Source: Isoetes taiwanensis | Lineage: Eukaryota; Streptophyta; Lycopodiopsida; Isoetales; Isoetaceae | DNA length: 64,000 bases | Assembly: GCA_021234155.1 (NCBI GenBank) | Contig: JAJEKV010000898.1 | Span: 1-64,000, forward strand | Direction: 5' to 3' | Shown: one piece after another, positions 53,986-64,000 of the stretch | Layout: every line of letters begins with the position of its first letter | How positions within the stretch are numbered: position 1 is the stretch's first letter | Notes under the pieces: model-generated | Databases searched by the model: none | Told to the model about the DNA's origin: nothing | The model's input: the letters and a program-made list of their open reading frames with translations, nothing else | Made by a program: the position numbers and the translations under genes

Positions 53986-56900
53986 TGAAAATTTGACAAA
54001 GCCTGAAAATCTTTACACGGCTCGAGGCAATTTGCAAGCAATGACTATACTCATGAGCAAACTCTACACTTTTGGCAAAACTAGCCCGAGAAGAATCCGA
54101 TAAAGTGCATAATCGGGGAACTTTTGGCATACAAAGCTCTGTTGCAACTATAAAGCGGGGATCTTTTGCCAAAACTAAAAAACACAAATGTAAATTGAAA
54201 AAATTTATAGCATAATATTGGAAAGCGACTGCGCAATTAGAATCGAGAACAACAAAAACAACCACAAACGAAGAGGTATGGAATTTGATGCACAACATTC
54301 AATATTCATGCACAACATATTGAAATACCACCACATCAGATCTCTTTAAAAAACAAAAAATCAATGGCAAAAGAATGCACTCGGAAACCACGATTTAGTA
54401 CATTAACATGAATATATTGTCCAAATCTTAGAAAACAATATGAAAAAACACCATGTTATTATGCTAGAGATATTCTCAAAAAGAGGTACCCCACCCTAGT
54501 ATGCTTTATTACAATTTGACAATCAGGAGTAGTATAAAGGTGCACCTTGTTTATAATATATAAGCGTAATAATACTAGTGGTAGTGGGACATGGTAGTCG
54601 ATGTACACATTGTACATACAAGTTGTATGCTTATATAAGCTTTTATGTCATATTTAATTAAAGTGGGCCACATCGCGATTCCCATTTTCTTTGGGACCCT
54701 CTTATTTTGCATGAAAAGGGCGTGAAAGGCGTTTTTGGCCTATTTAATCTATTGTTTAAATTTGGTTTTTCGACACCCCAAAACTTTTAGATTTTTCTTT
54801 GGATTATTTTGCTATGGTTTGGGGTTTTTGTTTTGGAATTTTTCGGATGAACCAAAATGAAATGAAAAAAAAAAAAAATCTTGGACTAAAATTAGGGGTT
54901 GAGGGTTGGATTGCCCTTCTTGGTGTGAGGAGGCGGCGGATCTTCTTCATCGTAGAAAGATCACGGGCATGCATATCAGGAAAGGAGATTTCTCTCCACA
55001 AATCTAGCAAGAATTGGTGGCATGGCCGATATTTTCATATTACGCATCGGATCATCGGACTTAGTCTTGAAAAGAGTTTCATGGGTTTGGGCGAACTAAA
55101 GAATATCTGCTTGAAATCCTTGGTAAAGGCCTTTTTAGTCTACATGCATGGATAATTGCTAGATTATGCTTCTCGTGGAGTTATCTGATAGTAGTTGGCT
55201 TGACCCTTTTTTTTTAATGGGTAGATCCGAATTGGTGTCGGCATCCTTCTGAGCGTCATTAAACATCGATGTTCTGAGGTGATTGCTTGGATTTGACAAT
55301 AAGGTTTCTTTCCTGTGATAAATTATCAGATCTGAAGATTGTGTTTGGTATTCACCCAATGAAGGAGGTTTAGGCTTTATTGCTATATGCGATTTATCTA
55401 TTATTATGCGGTATACCATAATCAAAGATGGACTTTTGCTCTATTCTATAGATCTACGTGATTTTTGACTCTTTCCTACCTCTACCTCTAATTCTTAACC
55501 AGCTTAATGGTATTTCTTTTCTTCCTTCTTTTCTTCCCTATGTTTGATAGGATGGAATACTGGAAGGCTTTATGTTTCATATATCATGATGTGCAGCCAC
55601 TAAGAAAAGATCTTTGAGGATGTTGTGCCTAGAGTTAGCGTTCAACAATCTTACTCACTGCAAATGATGACTTCTTGAACGTGGGCTTTGGATTTTAGCA
55701 GAATGGAGAAGGTATAGGACCTTTGCAGACTGAAGAAGAGTTTCATATGTGACAGTACAAATAGTTATAGAGGTGCACATGTTCATTATTAGTATCTGTG
55801 CAGTTGCATCCTCACTATTTTGAGTCAGACAATAATATAGGCCTTTCATATGTTTGTAAGTTTCAAATGCCTGCATGTCCTGGCTTGCCTTCATATTAAT
55901 GGATTGCTTTGATGTTCAAGTTCTAAACCTTTACTTCTCCATCAGGTTGGACCATAGTTGAGCAGGTTAGTATCTTTACTTTTTGTGCAACTTTAGAAAT
56001 TTCTGGACAGTCATTGTTAATATTTGTTGGTGCATGTCATTTGTAATTCTATGTTGTGATAAGTGTATGAAAAATGTTGAGCTTTATTATTGTTCGATGG
56101 TTATGGAAAGCAGAGGACAAAAAGACTTAAATTGCTTCGAGTTGCTTCTCAATTTGACTTTCTAATTTTTTGCACAATCGTCCGGGGCATAACGACTAAG
56201 AAGGGCGGAGAAACAAGAACATACTTTTAAGCATAGAGATGGTGCTTGCACAAATTCAGAGTGCCACAAGTGTAGAAGCTTAGACTGATGCAAACCAACC
56301 AAAGACTTGACAAAAACATGATAATTATAGGTACGATTCCTCATTTTGATTTTCTTCATGGTTGTCTCATAAGGCTCTGCCTTAGCATTACATTATAGGA
56401 TAGCAAAAATGTACATTGTCATTGTACTATATGACAGTAAATAATTCTATGGTTCAAAGGAGCAGTGACCATGGTTTATAATTCTTTTCCACTTTATAGA
56501 TTTCCATTAATGAATGTTACGCTATTAGTTTGTTCAAGCATCTATATTATTATCTTTTTTAGGGATGGGCATGGAAAATACAAATACATTTTTCTTGCTC
56601 GCCTCTCGTAGATCCACGGCACCGACTTGATCCTTATTAGGTATTTGTTGTAGCATGCGGGCTACGTGGCAACAACGGATGTCCCGGGTTATGTGGCGGC
56701 TCTTTCTTTTTCTTTGGTATATAGGGTTTTGAGTTTTGAGCTATGCTTTGAAATTTGGAGTCTTATGTAGATGATCGTGAATTACTATGTATGATTAGGG
56801 TTTGAATCATGTCGGCATGATTCGCCCGGGTTCGATCAATTTATTGGATTTTCATTTGATTTACTGCGTTGTTATGATCTTTGCTACTATATGTTCGGCA

Positions 56901-57352
56901 TTTTTTCTAGCCATGGGCGTTTTAGAACATAGTCGGCGGATAGTTTAAAAGCGAGCTATTTGGCCATCTTGATCTTCTAAAAGCGATCATCCTTACACTT
57001 GCTTGATCACAAAGATACATTTATAGCAAAGAGCTTGCAATACCATGGCCTCTGTTAGCATGGTGATATCGATTGCCCTAGGTATGTAGTGGAGTTATTT
57101 CAAATGTATTTGAGAATTTGATATATAATATTTAATCTATTTGTTGTTCAAGATTATGTGTGTGATATGTTCTTGGATTGCTAAATTACAACCATATTTC
57201 ATTGCCTAACTATATATAACCCATCTTCATAGTTTGCTACTAGGATAAACATCTTGATGAAATTTATAAGAGAGCATAGCGCCTATCAAATACACGAAAT
57301 TTAAAAGTTGTGAGATGACCCCTACGCTTGGTAGTGTTGCATGTCTATATTT
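53986..57352. other. Long A-T-rich stretch, no gene supported
   Basis: Frames reach 118 codons (54799-55155 plus, 53966-54298 minus) but contain no recognised motif, and poly(A) runs interrupt them. No LTR, inverted repeat or RNA gene found by eye. Confidence 0.4.
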
Positions 57353-57467
57353 GAGGTGCACATATAACTTTTGGAATTCTGATTTTAAGGTGGTGCACAA
57401 ATAAGTTCTCGAATTTTAGTTCTGAATTGGTGCACGGATAACTTTTAGAATTCTGATTTTGAGGGTA
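57353..57467. repeat. Three-unit degenerate tandem repeat
   Basis: Units with GGTGCAC..ATAACTTTTGGAATTCTGATTTT recur at about 57354, 57394 and 57431, 35-40 bases apart, with the middle one most diverged. Confidence 0.75.
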
Positions 57468-58747
57468 CATGGTTTTGTCTTTGATGATTTTGTATTTTCG
57501 TGGGCATTTATCCATGAGCGCCTTCCTACGAAGCACATACATTTGTTGTGCAAATTCTTTGGTTACCGCACACTCTGCATGAACATTCCTCTGATGTACA
57601 GATCCTGATTGAGAAAGGTATTTGCAATATTAAAGCAGTTCATTTGGATGGATCTTGCCAGATCTATTTTTTAACGTGTAGGCGCTGACAGCGTAGATTG
57701 ACTGTAATCCATTTTGCAAAGGACTCAAATAGTCCGCGCTTCTATTAGTTGCTTGAAGCTCAAAACAAGGCGGCGCTTGGTCTAACACTAATCGGTTCAC
57801 TTTTGTAAAATAAAGGAGCGGTGAGTGGATTGATTAAACCATTGAAAATATAGGCGTTAGTTATGCACAGGTGGCAAAGGTCGGCTAAGCGCGCTATCGT
57901 ATGAACCCACCCCGTGCGGCGTCCTGCCAAAAATCGCCGGGGTTTCTAGAACTTTGTAGAACTATGAGCGAAAAAAAAACCCTATTGACTGACCAACAAA
58001 AGGCGGTGTTGCGGGGAGGCTCATCCAGGGAACCTAATAGTGTGCTCTACATCATTCATATAGGTTGTCGATTGTCAGTTTAATGTGCAAATACACTTGA
58101 TTCTTTGACATGCAACTGAAATGCTAGAGGGTAGAAATCAAAGGTGTTGCAAGTTTTGTTATTAATGCATAAAGTAGTACAAACACTCTTATTACCTGCA
58201 TGTTTGCATAAAAGTAGCTAGAGCACCTAGAAATAGATGTAACTATAAATGTCTCCAGAAGCGAAAAAATGACAAACATGATTTGTATTTGTATTTCACG
58301 TGCAAGTAGAACCTACAAATTGGGACTACAGCAAAGCACAAGAAACAAATTCTAAGCATTAGAAATGAGTCTTGAAGGAAAACTAGAAAAACTTAGGCAT
58401 CCTAAGGTGAAGAAGAAACAAGGACATCTATGGTAAGCATCTTAGGGCATAAACAACACATTGCAATACAAGCAATTCTCTCTTTTACATGTAGGCAACA
58501 TCAAAGCTCCTGTGAGGAACTGGGGGATCAAATTAACATTAACATTCTAAATTCAATTAATCATGACTTCTTATGCCTTCCATATATTGCAACTTATCTT
58601 GGGGTTACATTCTGATTGCTTGGATTGGAGCACTCCAATTTATAATTATACATGTGTATTAGGAAAATTCATGGAATAGCAAGGTAGATGCCACATCACA
58701 CCATTTTCCATGATATACATGGAAATCGTCTTATGCTCTCTCTCGGA
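57468..58747. other. No gene supported
   Basis: Only short frames. Near 58655-58740 the text AAATTCATGGAATAGCAAGG and a TTTTCC..TGATATACATGG block resembles 60500-60545, so a short dispersed repeat is shared with the repeat field downstream. Confidence 0.4.
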
Positions 58748-59765
58748 TGCCAAAATAAATGTGCATTTGGTCATGGGTTCAAACCTTGCCAATGTATGTT
58801 TATCTTTGGGAGTTGGTTATTGGGGGTATACGATGATGATCCCCGACGTGGTAGAACTTAAAAGCCTATACGTGTCCTCCACTTTGGCTGCCGCAAGGTA
58901 GTGGGATAAACTAGCTGAAATGCACAAGATTAGTCTAGTATGGACCTTAAACAAAGTAATAAAAAACAATGGGACTATGGTAGGTGGCACTAGGATGGTG
59001 AGGCTAAAAGCCATGCCCCTAGAGTTGCCCTAGGACCCTAGACTTCTAAAGCGGGATTAAATCTTGCCTACAAAGTGTGCATGTAAGGCAAAAAGTTTTT
59101 GCCCAACGGATGTGTGATGAGTTGGTATATGCCTAATAATGCCAAAATAAATGTGCATTTGGTCATGGGTTCAAACCTTGCCAATGTATGTTTATCTTTG
59201 GGAGTTAGTTATTGAGGGGTATCTGATGATGATCCCCGGCGTGGTAGAACTTAAAAGCCTATCGTGTCCTCCACTTTGGCTGTCACAGGGGTAGTGGGAT
59301 AAACTAGCTGATGCGTACAAGATTAGGCTAGTATGGACCTTAAACAAAGTAATAAAAAACAATGGGACTATGGTAGGTGGCACTAGGATGGTGAGGGTAA
59401 AAGCCATGCCCCTAGAGTTGCCCTAGGACCTAGACTTCCCTAAAGGCGGGATTAAATCCACGCCTACAAAGTGTGCATGTAAGGCAAGCGTTTTGCCCAG
59501 CGGATGTGTGGTGAGTTGGTATATGCCTAATAATGCCAAAATAAATGTGCATTTGGTCATAGGTTCAAACCTTGTCAATGTATGTTTATCTTTAGGAGTT
59601 GGTTATTGGGGGTATCACGATGATGATCCCGGCGTGGTAGAACTTAAAAGCCTATCGTGTCCTCCACTTTGGCTGCGCCAAGGTAGTGGGATAAACTAGC
59701 TAGTCTGAGTACAAGGTTAGTACAAGGTTAGTCTAGTATGGACCTTAAACAAAGTATATGCCTAA
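58748..59765. repeat. Tandem array of a 393-base unit, about 2.6 copies
   Basis: GCCAAAATAAATGTGCATTT begins units at about 58748, 59141 and 59535. The third is cut short near 59765. Each unit carries GATGAGTTGGTATATGCC or the like followed by GGGTTCAAACC, a possible Pol III A/B box pair, so the unit may derive from a tRNA-like element. Units differ by a few percent and small indels. Confidence 0.88.
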
Positions 59766-59807
59766 TTACTAGACCTTGTTTTTTTTTGGGTCCATACTAG
59801 ACTAATC

Positions 59808-60225
59808 TTAACTTGAACTAACTTGCTTATCCTTGCGGCGACGTGAAAAGATAAGTTGCAAACTTTGGATCGAATCATCATCGACCAACAACTTCAAAAG
59901 AAAAACTTTGTACGGGTTTTGAACCTCTTTCACCAAATGCATTTCCCATACCAGCTCACCCCCATGGTGAGCAAACTTTTGCATACACGTACCTGGCGGA
60001 TATAATCGCCTTATGAAGTCTGGGTCAGAGCATCTAGCTGCCACCCGATAAGGTCACGTTTAAAGATCCCATGCTGACCGTTTCCAACTTTATCCCGACG
60101 CGCTGCGACGACAAAGTGAAGGATATAGGCTTATGATTCACAGGCGTCGGGGATTTTCGTGCTATAAATAACTCCCCAGATGCAAAATTGGCGAATTCTT
60201 TCCCTGACATCGATTGTTGCACCAA
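59808..60225 (-). pseudogene. Unknown coding remnant, two frames
   Basis: Minus strand SGKEFANFASGELFIARKSP, then ISFTLSSQRVGIKLETVSMG and SLNVTLSGGS-stop (60034-60225), followed in another frame by DPDFIRRLYPPGTCMQKFAH and GELVWEMHLVKEVQNPYKVF (about 59900-60030). The text looks like one globular protein broken by a frame change. I do not recognise it. Confidence 0.4.
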
Positions 60226-60327
60226 CTCACCACATCGGATTTAGCAAATCTTGCTGAGACTTTAATCGGAACCTCTAAAAGAATCCTAGAATCTAGTATG
60301 GTGGTGAATTGCCAAATGACCACCTGG

Positions 60328-60805
60328 CTTCCCTAATAAATGCTCTCAAACAACCATCATTTTGTCCTTAATCTAAACAACTCCATTTTTCTACTCACAA
60401 TTTTGCCCTTCATAATGAGTTAGAAACACTTGAAATGTACACTTCTCCTAACTTCGCCTCTTACATTTTTGTAATTTTATACACTTGAGGGCATTAAGAA
60501 AATTCATGGGAATAGCAAGGCATTCCATTTTCTATGATATATATAGAAAACTTCTTATCCTCTCTCACAAACAATGGGAATTCCCTAACAAATACTCTCA
60601 AACAACCATCATTTATCCTTAGTCTAAACAACTCCATTTCCTACTCACAATTTATGCCCTTCATAATGGTTAGAAGTACAAAATGTAAACTTATCCTAAC
60701 TTCGCCTCCTATCAACAAAAACAGGCTAAACTCCATCTTCTACTCACAATTTATGCCCTTCGTAATGGTTAGAACCCCAAAATGTAAACTTTTCCTAACT
60801 CACCT
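60328..60805. repeat. Direct repeats with CTCAAACAACCATCATTT and TACTCACAATTT units
   Basis: A block of about 135 bases at 60330-60465 is repeated at 60578-60715, and a shorter version (AACTCCATCTTCTACTCACA and on) at about 60727-60805. Confidence 0.8.
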
Positions 60806-62320
60806 CTTATCAACAGAAACAACTACTAAATGCCCATCTATATCTACATGAAGTGCATGCCCATCGATGTCAACACCATGAAACCAAATAATTTTGTGAG
60901 TAAATTTTTATTCATTATAATTTTATAGTCTCAATCTATGAATCTCTCCTTCTCCATTACATTAGTCTACGATGTAAACCACTACATTGTGACAGTCAAC
61001 ACATATATGTGTTCGATTATTAACAGCAAAAAGAATTATGTGCAGGGGTTGAAATGAGCTAGCCTAATGTGGAGCATATTTGCGCATTGCTCCTTCCATT
61101 CCTCTCTTGGTTCCCCTTCAAATATAGCTAGGCATTGCACATATGCCTAAATAAAATTGTATTTATGTCGGCAGCATGAAGCACAGATTACTAGTTATTA
61201 AAATGATGAGTTTTTATGTGTGAGGTTAGGCCCTTCATGTTGAAAAACAAAGAGTGAGAAAAAAGCTCCGGCGAAAAAAAGGTAGGTATGAGGGTCTTTC
61301 TCGACTAGCTCAAAGTGAAAATAGGTAGGTATGGGGCGTTTCTCGACTCTTTTTAACTCTATTTGGAAGAAAGTCCCTAAAGTGAGAGATGTACCACAGT
61401 GCCCTAGTTACCAATGTTACCTTGTAACTTTGTGTTAGGAACTAGAAGAGAACTATGTGCATCAAAGTGTACTTGTCCCCATGTTGCATCCTAAATATAC
61501 CTTCAAATAGAAACAACATTTTAAGATGGATCACCAAGATTGATCACGCGATAGCTTATTATTTTCATACACCCTATCTAGGATATCCCATCTTTGAAGA
61601 AATCATTTATTAATTTAGACACTCATTTATTGATTTGGACACTTATTTATTAATTTGGACAATACAGAGGATCATGAGGCTCATATATAGCTATATGGAA
61701 AGTGATGCCTAGTGCACCATATCAACATTACAACAACGTAAATATTATAATCATGTAAAGGAACAATTAAATGTCATATAATATAAAATGAACCCACATT
61801 TTTTACGGAAAAAAAATGTTTTTTAAATATTAGCATACCTTGCTTTTTTCCTCCCATCCATGCTTGAAATTTGATATTTGGTACATGTCTTTGGGTCTTT
61901 TTTGGCATGGCTCTAATCCCTTGCTTCTAAGATATGCAATTCTCTATATCCATGGCAATTAAAAAGAAAAGAGATTCATATTTAAGTGCAGCAGCTGTAG
62001 ATGCCAATCTTGGTTCCAAAACTTCCTGCAGGTTTAAAGAAAATGGCAGAGAAGGGATGAGATAGGGCATGCACAGGCCAAAAGCTGGAAATGAAGATCT
62101 GCTCAGCAGTCTTTAGTTGCTAAATGGCAGCCCAAAGAGCTATGCCAAATCGATTTTCTTTGGTGTTCTTATGCACGAGCTCGCCACCAAGCGACAAGGC
62201 CTTGATTGGTAGAGAGCTGATCACGAAGCCATTGGAGACTCTTGGGCATGGTTCCCAAACAATTTAATAAGAAGCTCTATTCAATTCATGCCATATCCAC
62301 CTTCCTTAAATAAGCACTCT
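60806..62320. other. No gene supported
   Basis: A-T-rich. Small direct repeats at 61285-61345 (AAAGGTAGGTATG / ATAGGTAGGTATG, each followed by TTTCTCGACT) and at 61610-61660 (TTTATT(A/G)ATTTGGACAC). Otherwise nothing recognised. Confidence 0.4.
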
Positions 62321-62586
62321 GCATTCCTCAGATAGAAGCTATTTCTTAAATACTCACCCTTGCATTTTGCTTTTGATCTTGTATTTTGAATTGATTTGAA
62401 TCGCCCGGATCTCAAAGCGTCTGATAAAAGCTTGAATCTACGCCCGGGTCTTAAGCGATGCGAGTCAAAGGCGTGGATTGGTGCTTTTGCAAGATGTTGG
62501 GCCCACTCTTCTTGGCCGATTTTGCAGAACAAAGTCTTGTATAGAGTGCGCTTTTTGAGAGGAAAGAAAGAGGTCCCCGAGATTCT

Positions 62587-62621
<35 letters not shown>

Positions 62622-63690
62622 CTATGTAACTCCACAAAGAACATGTCGAGATCTGTCAGAATCATCATGAAGATAGTCCGGGCTTATGAAAGCGAGTTTC
62701 CACCCGACCATAGGTTTTTGGGAAATGGTATGCCTCGGGTTTGCGGCGGTTTTGTGGAGGAGAGGCTTGGATCTAATAAGCGGTATGAGTGGTAGCCATG
62801 GCGAATCCGGCGAGGAATCGGGAGGGACAACCAAATAATCATTTAGGCGCCCCTCAACTTATCGGGAGCATGAAATGCGGACATATCCGATTGGGCTTGA
62901 AGAACCGACAATCGGCTTAGAACGGTTTGAGCCCGACATCCTTTCATGGCATGGTTCGAAGCGTGGCTTTGCATAGTTTTCATCCATTCGACTATTATGC
63001 CGAGAATGTTTTTATCCTCACGCATTCCTCGGTAGAAGCTCTTTCTTAAATACTCACCCTTGCATTTTCTTGTATTTTGAATTCGATTTGAATCTCTGCC
63101 TAGGTCTTAAGCGATACAGTAAAAGCTTGAATCTCTGCCCAGGTCTTAAGCGATGCTGTCAAAGCTGCGGATTGGCGCTTTTGCAAAATGTTGGGCCGAC
63201 TCTTCTTGGGCTGATTTGCAGAACAAAGTCTTGTATAGTGTATACTTCTGAGGGGAAAGAAAGAGGGCACCGATTTTTTTTTTTGGGGGTGGGGCCACCC
63301 CTAGCTATGTAACTCCACAAAGAACATGTCGAGTTCTGTCCGAGATCATCATGAAGATAGTCGGGCTTATGAAGAGCGAGTTTCCACCACGACCATAGGT
63401 TTTACAGGAAATGGTATGCCTCGGGTTGCAGTAGCTTTGTGGAGGAGAGGCTTAGATCTAATAAGCAGTATGAGTGGTAGCCATAGCGAATCCGACATGA
63501 ATCGGGAGGGGACAACCAAAAATCATTTGGGCACCTTAACTTGTCGGGAGCATAATCAATGGACATATACGATTGGGTTTGAGAAGGGCTCAGCGATCGG
63601 CTTAGAACGGTTTGAGCTCAGCATCTTTTCATGGCATTGTTCAGAAAGAGTGATCCACTCTGGACTATTATGTCGAGAATGTTTTTAATC
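62321..63690. repeat. Tandem duplication of a 700-base segment
   Basis: Unit 1 at 62321-63021 and unit 2 at 63022-63690, both beginning GCATTCCTC.G.TAGAAGCT.TTTCTTAAATAC and ending near ATTATG(C/T)CGAGAATGTTTTT. The two units join without a gap. They carry different lengths of poly(T) or T/G tract in the same place (62590-62619 and about 63274-63288). No gene is supported in either. Confidence 0.9.
62590..62619. repeat. Poly(T) tract
   Basis: About 30 consecutive T in unit 1 of the tandem duplication. Confidence 0.95.
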
Positions 63691-64000
63691 TAGTAATAAA
63701 TTATTATAATTTAAGTTCAATTAATTTAATCTATATCTATTTAAATTTATTATTATTTACTTTTTGGGTTGCCCCTAGGTGGAGCAAACCCCGTTTATAA
63801 TGGGTATGTGGGCATATCCAAGTATAGCATATACCTAGCATATCTTTGGTGGCTCTCAAGCCCTGTCTTTTGCTGTAAACTTCGGTTATCAGCCCATTCC
63901 TTAGCGTGGTAAAGCGGCTCGACCTTCTTCTCTGTAGTTTTAGATCGCGCCGTTCTTTGATTTCCTAAGAGGCGGTGATAGGCGATCGTTTTCTCCCATG
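63691..64000. other. No gene supported
   Basis: A-T-rich then mixed sequence to the window edge. No motif recognised. Confidence 0.4.

Overview
The window is nuclear DNA of a land plant, probably a seed-free vascular plant such as a fern or lycophyte. It holds pieces of plant-type genes (NRT1/PTR transporter, subtilase, ABCC transporter, TAF10), several Ty3/gypsy elements primed by initiator-Met tRNA, LINEs, hAT and Harbinger-like elements, and a Replitron-like HUH gene. The lineage is an inference; no marker settles it. Almost every coding region is broken by frameshifts and stops. This may be decay, or partly consensus error, because the LTR pairs differ by many small indels.

Layout. 1-1600: two LINE reverse transcriptase remnants in opposite orientation. 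1995-15502: a 13.5 kb minus-strand chromodomain gypsy element (element 1) with two long LTRs and an extra two-gene cassette between primer binding site and gag. 15543-16240: a LINE fragment. 17156-17543: an unknown membrane protein exon. 17736-19110: a gypsy gag-protease fragment. 19762-25360: an internally deleted chromodomain element (element 2) carrying a hAT MITE. 25662-32450: a plus-strand gypsy element without a visible chromodomain (element 4). 32451-37396: the 5' part of another minus-strand element of the element 1/2 LTR lineage (element 3), again with the cassette. 37531-40052: a Harbinger-like element that has captured a subtilase exon and an ABCC exon. 40338-41550: a HUH (Replitron-like) gene. 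42596-46146: a hAT-like transposon. 47083-52620: an NRT1/PTR gene or pseudogene with a TAF10 copy in its third visible intron. 53268-64000: an LTR fragment, a second piece of the transporter gene, and several tandem repeats.

The most interesting feature is the cassette in elements 1 and 3. In both, the first gene after the primer binding site encodes a long-tailed protein whose C-terminus is a histone H3 fold (33911-35174 and 11809-13069, both minus). The second gene (32600-33658 and 9586-11087) belongs to a protein family I do not recognise, starting MA(A)T..WYQ. The H3-type gene has its own TATA box in both elements. In element 1 each gene is preceded by a pair of about 67-base hairpins; in element 3 a TGACGTCA palindrome lies between the genes. 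Elements 1 and 2 also keep a chromodomain at the end of integrase. The window therefore suggests a retrotransposon lineage that carries its own histone H3 variant.
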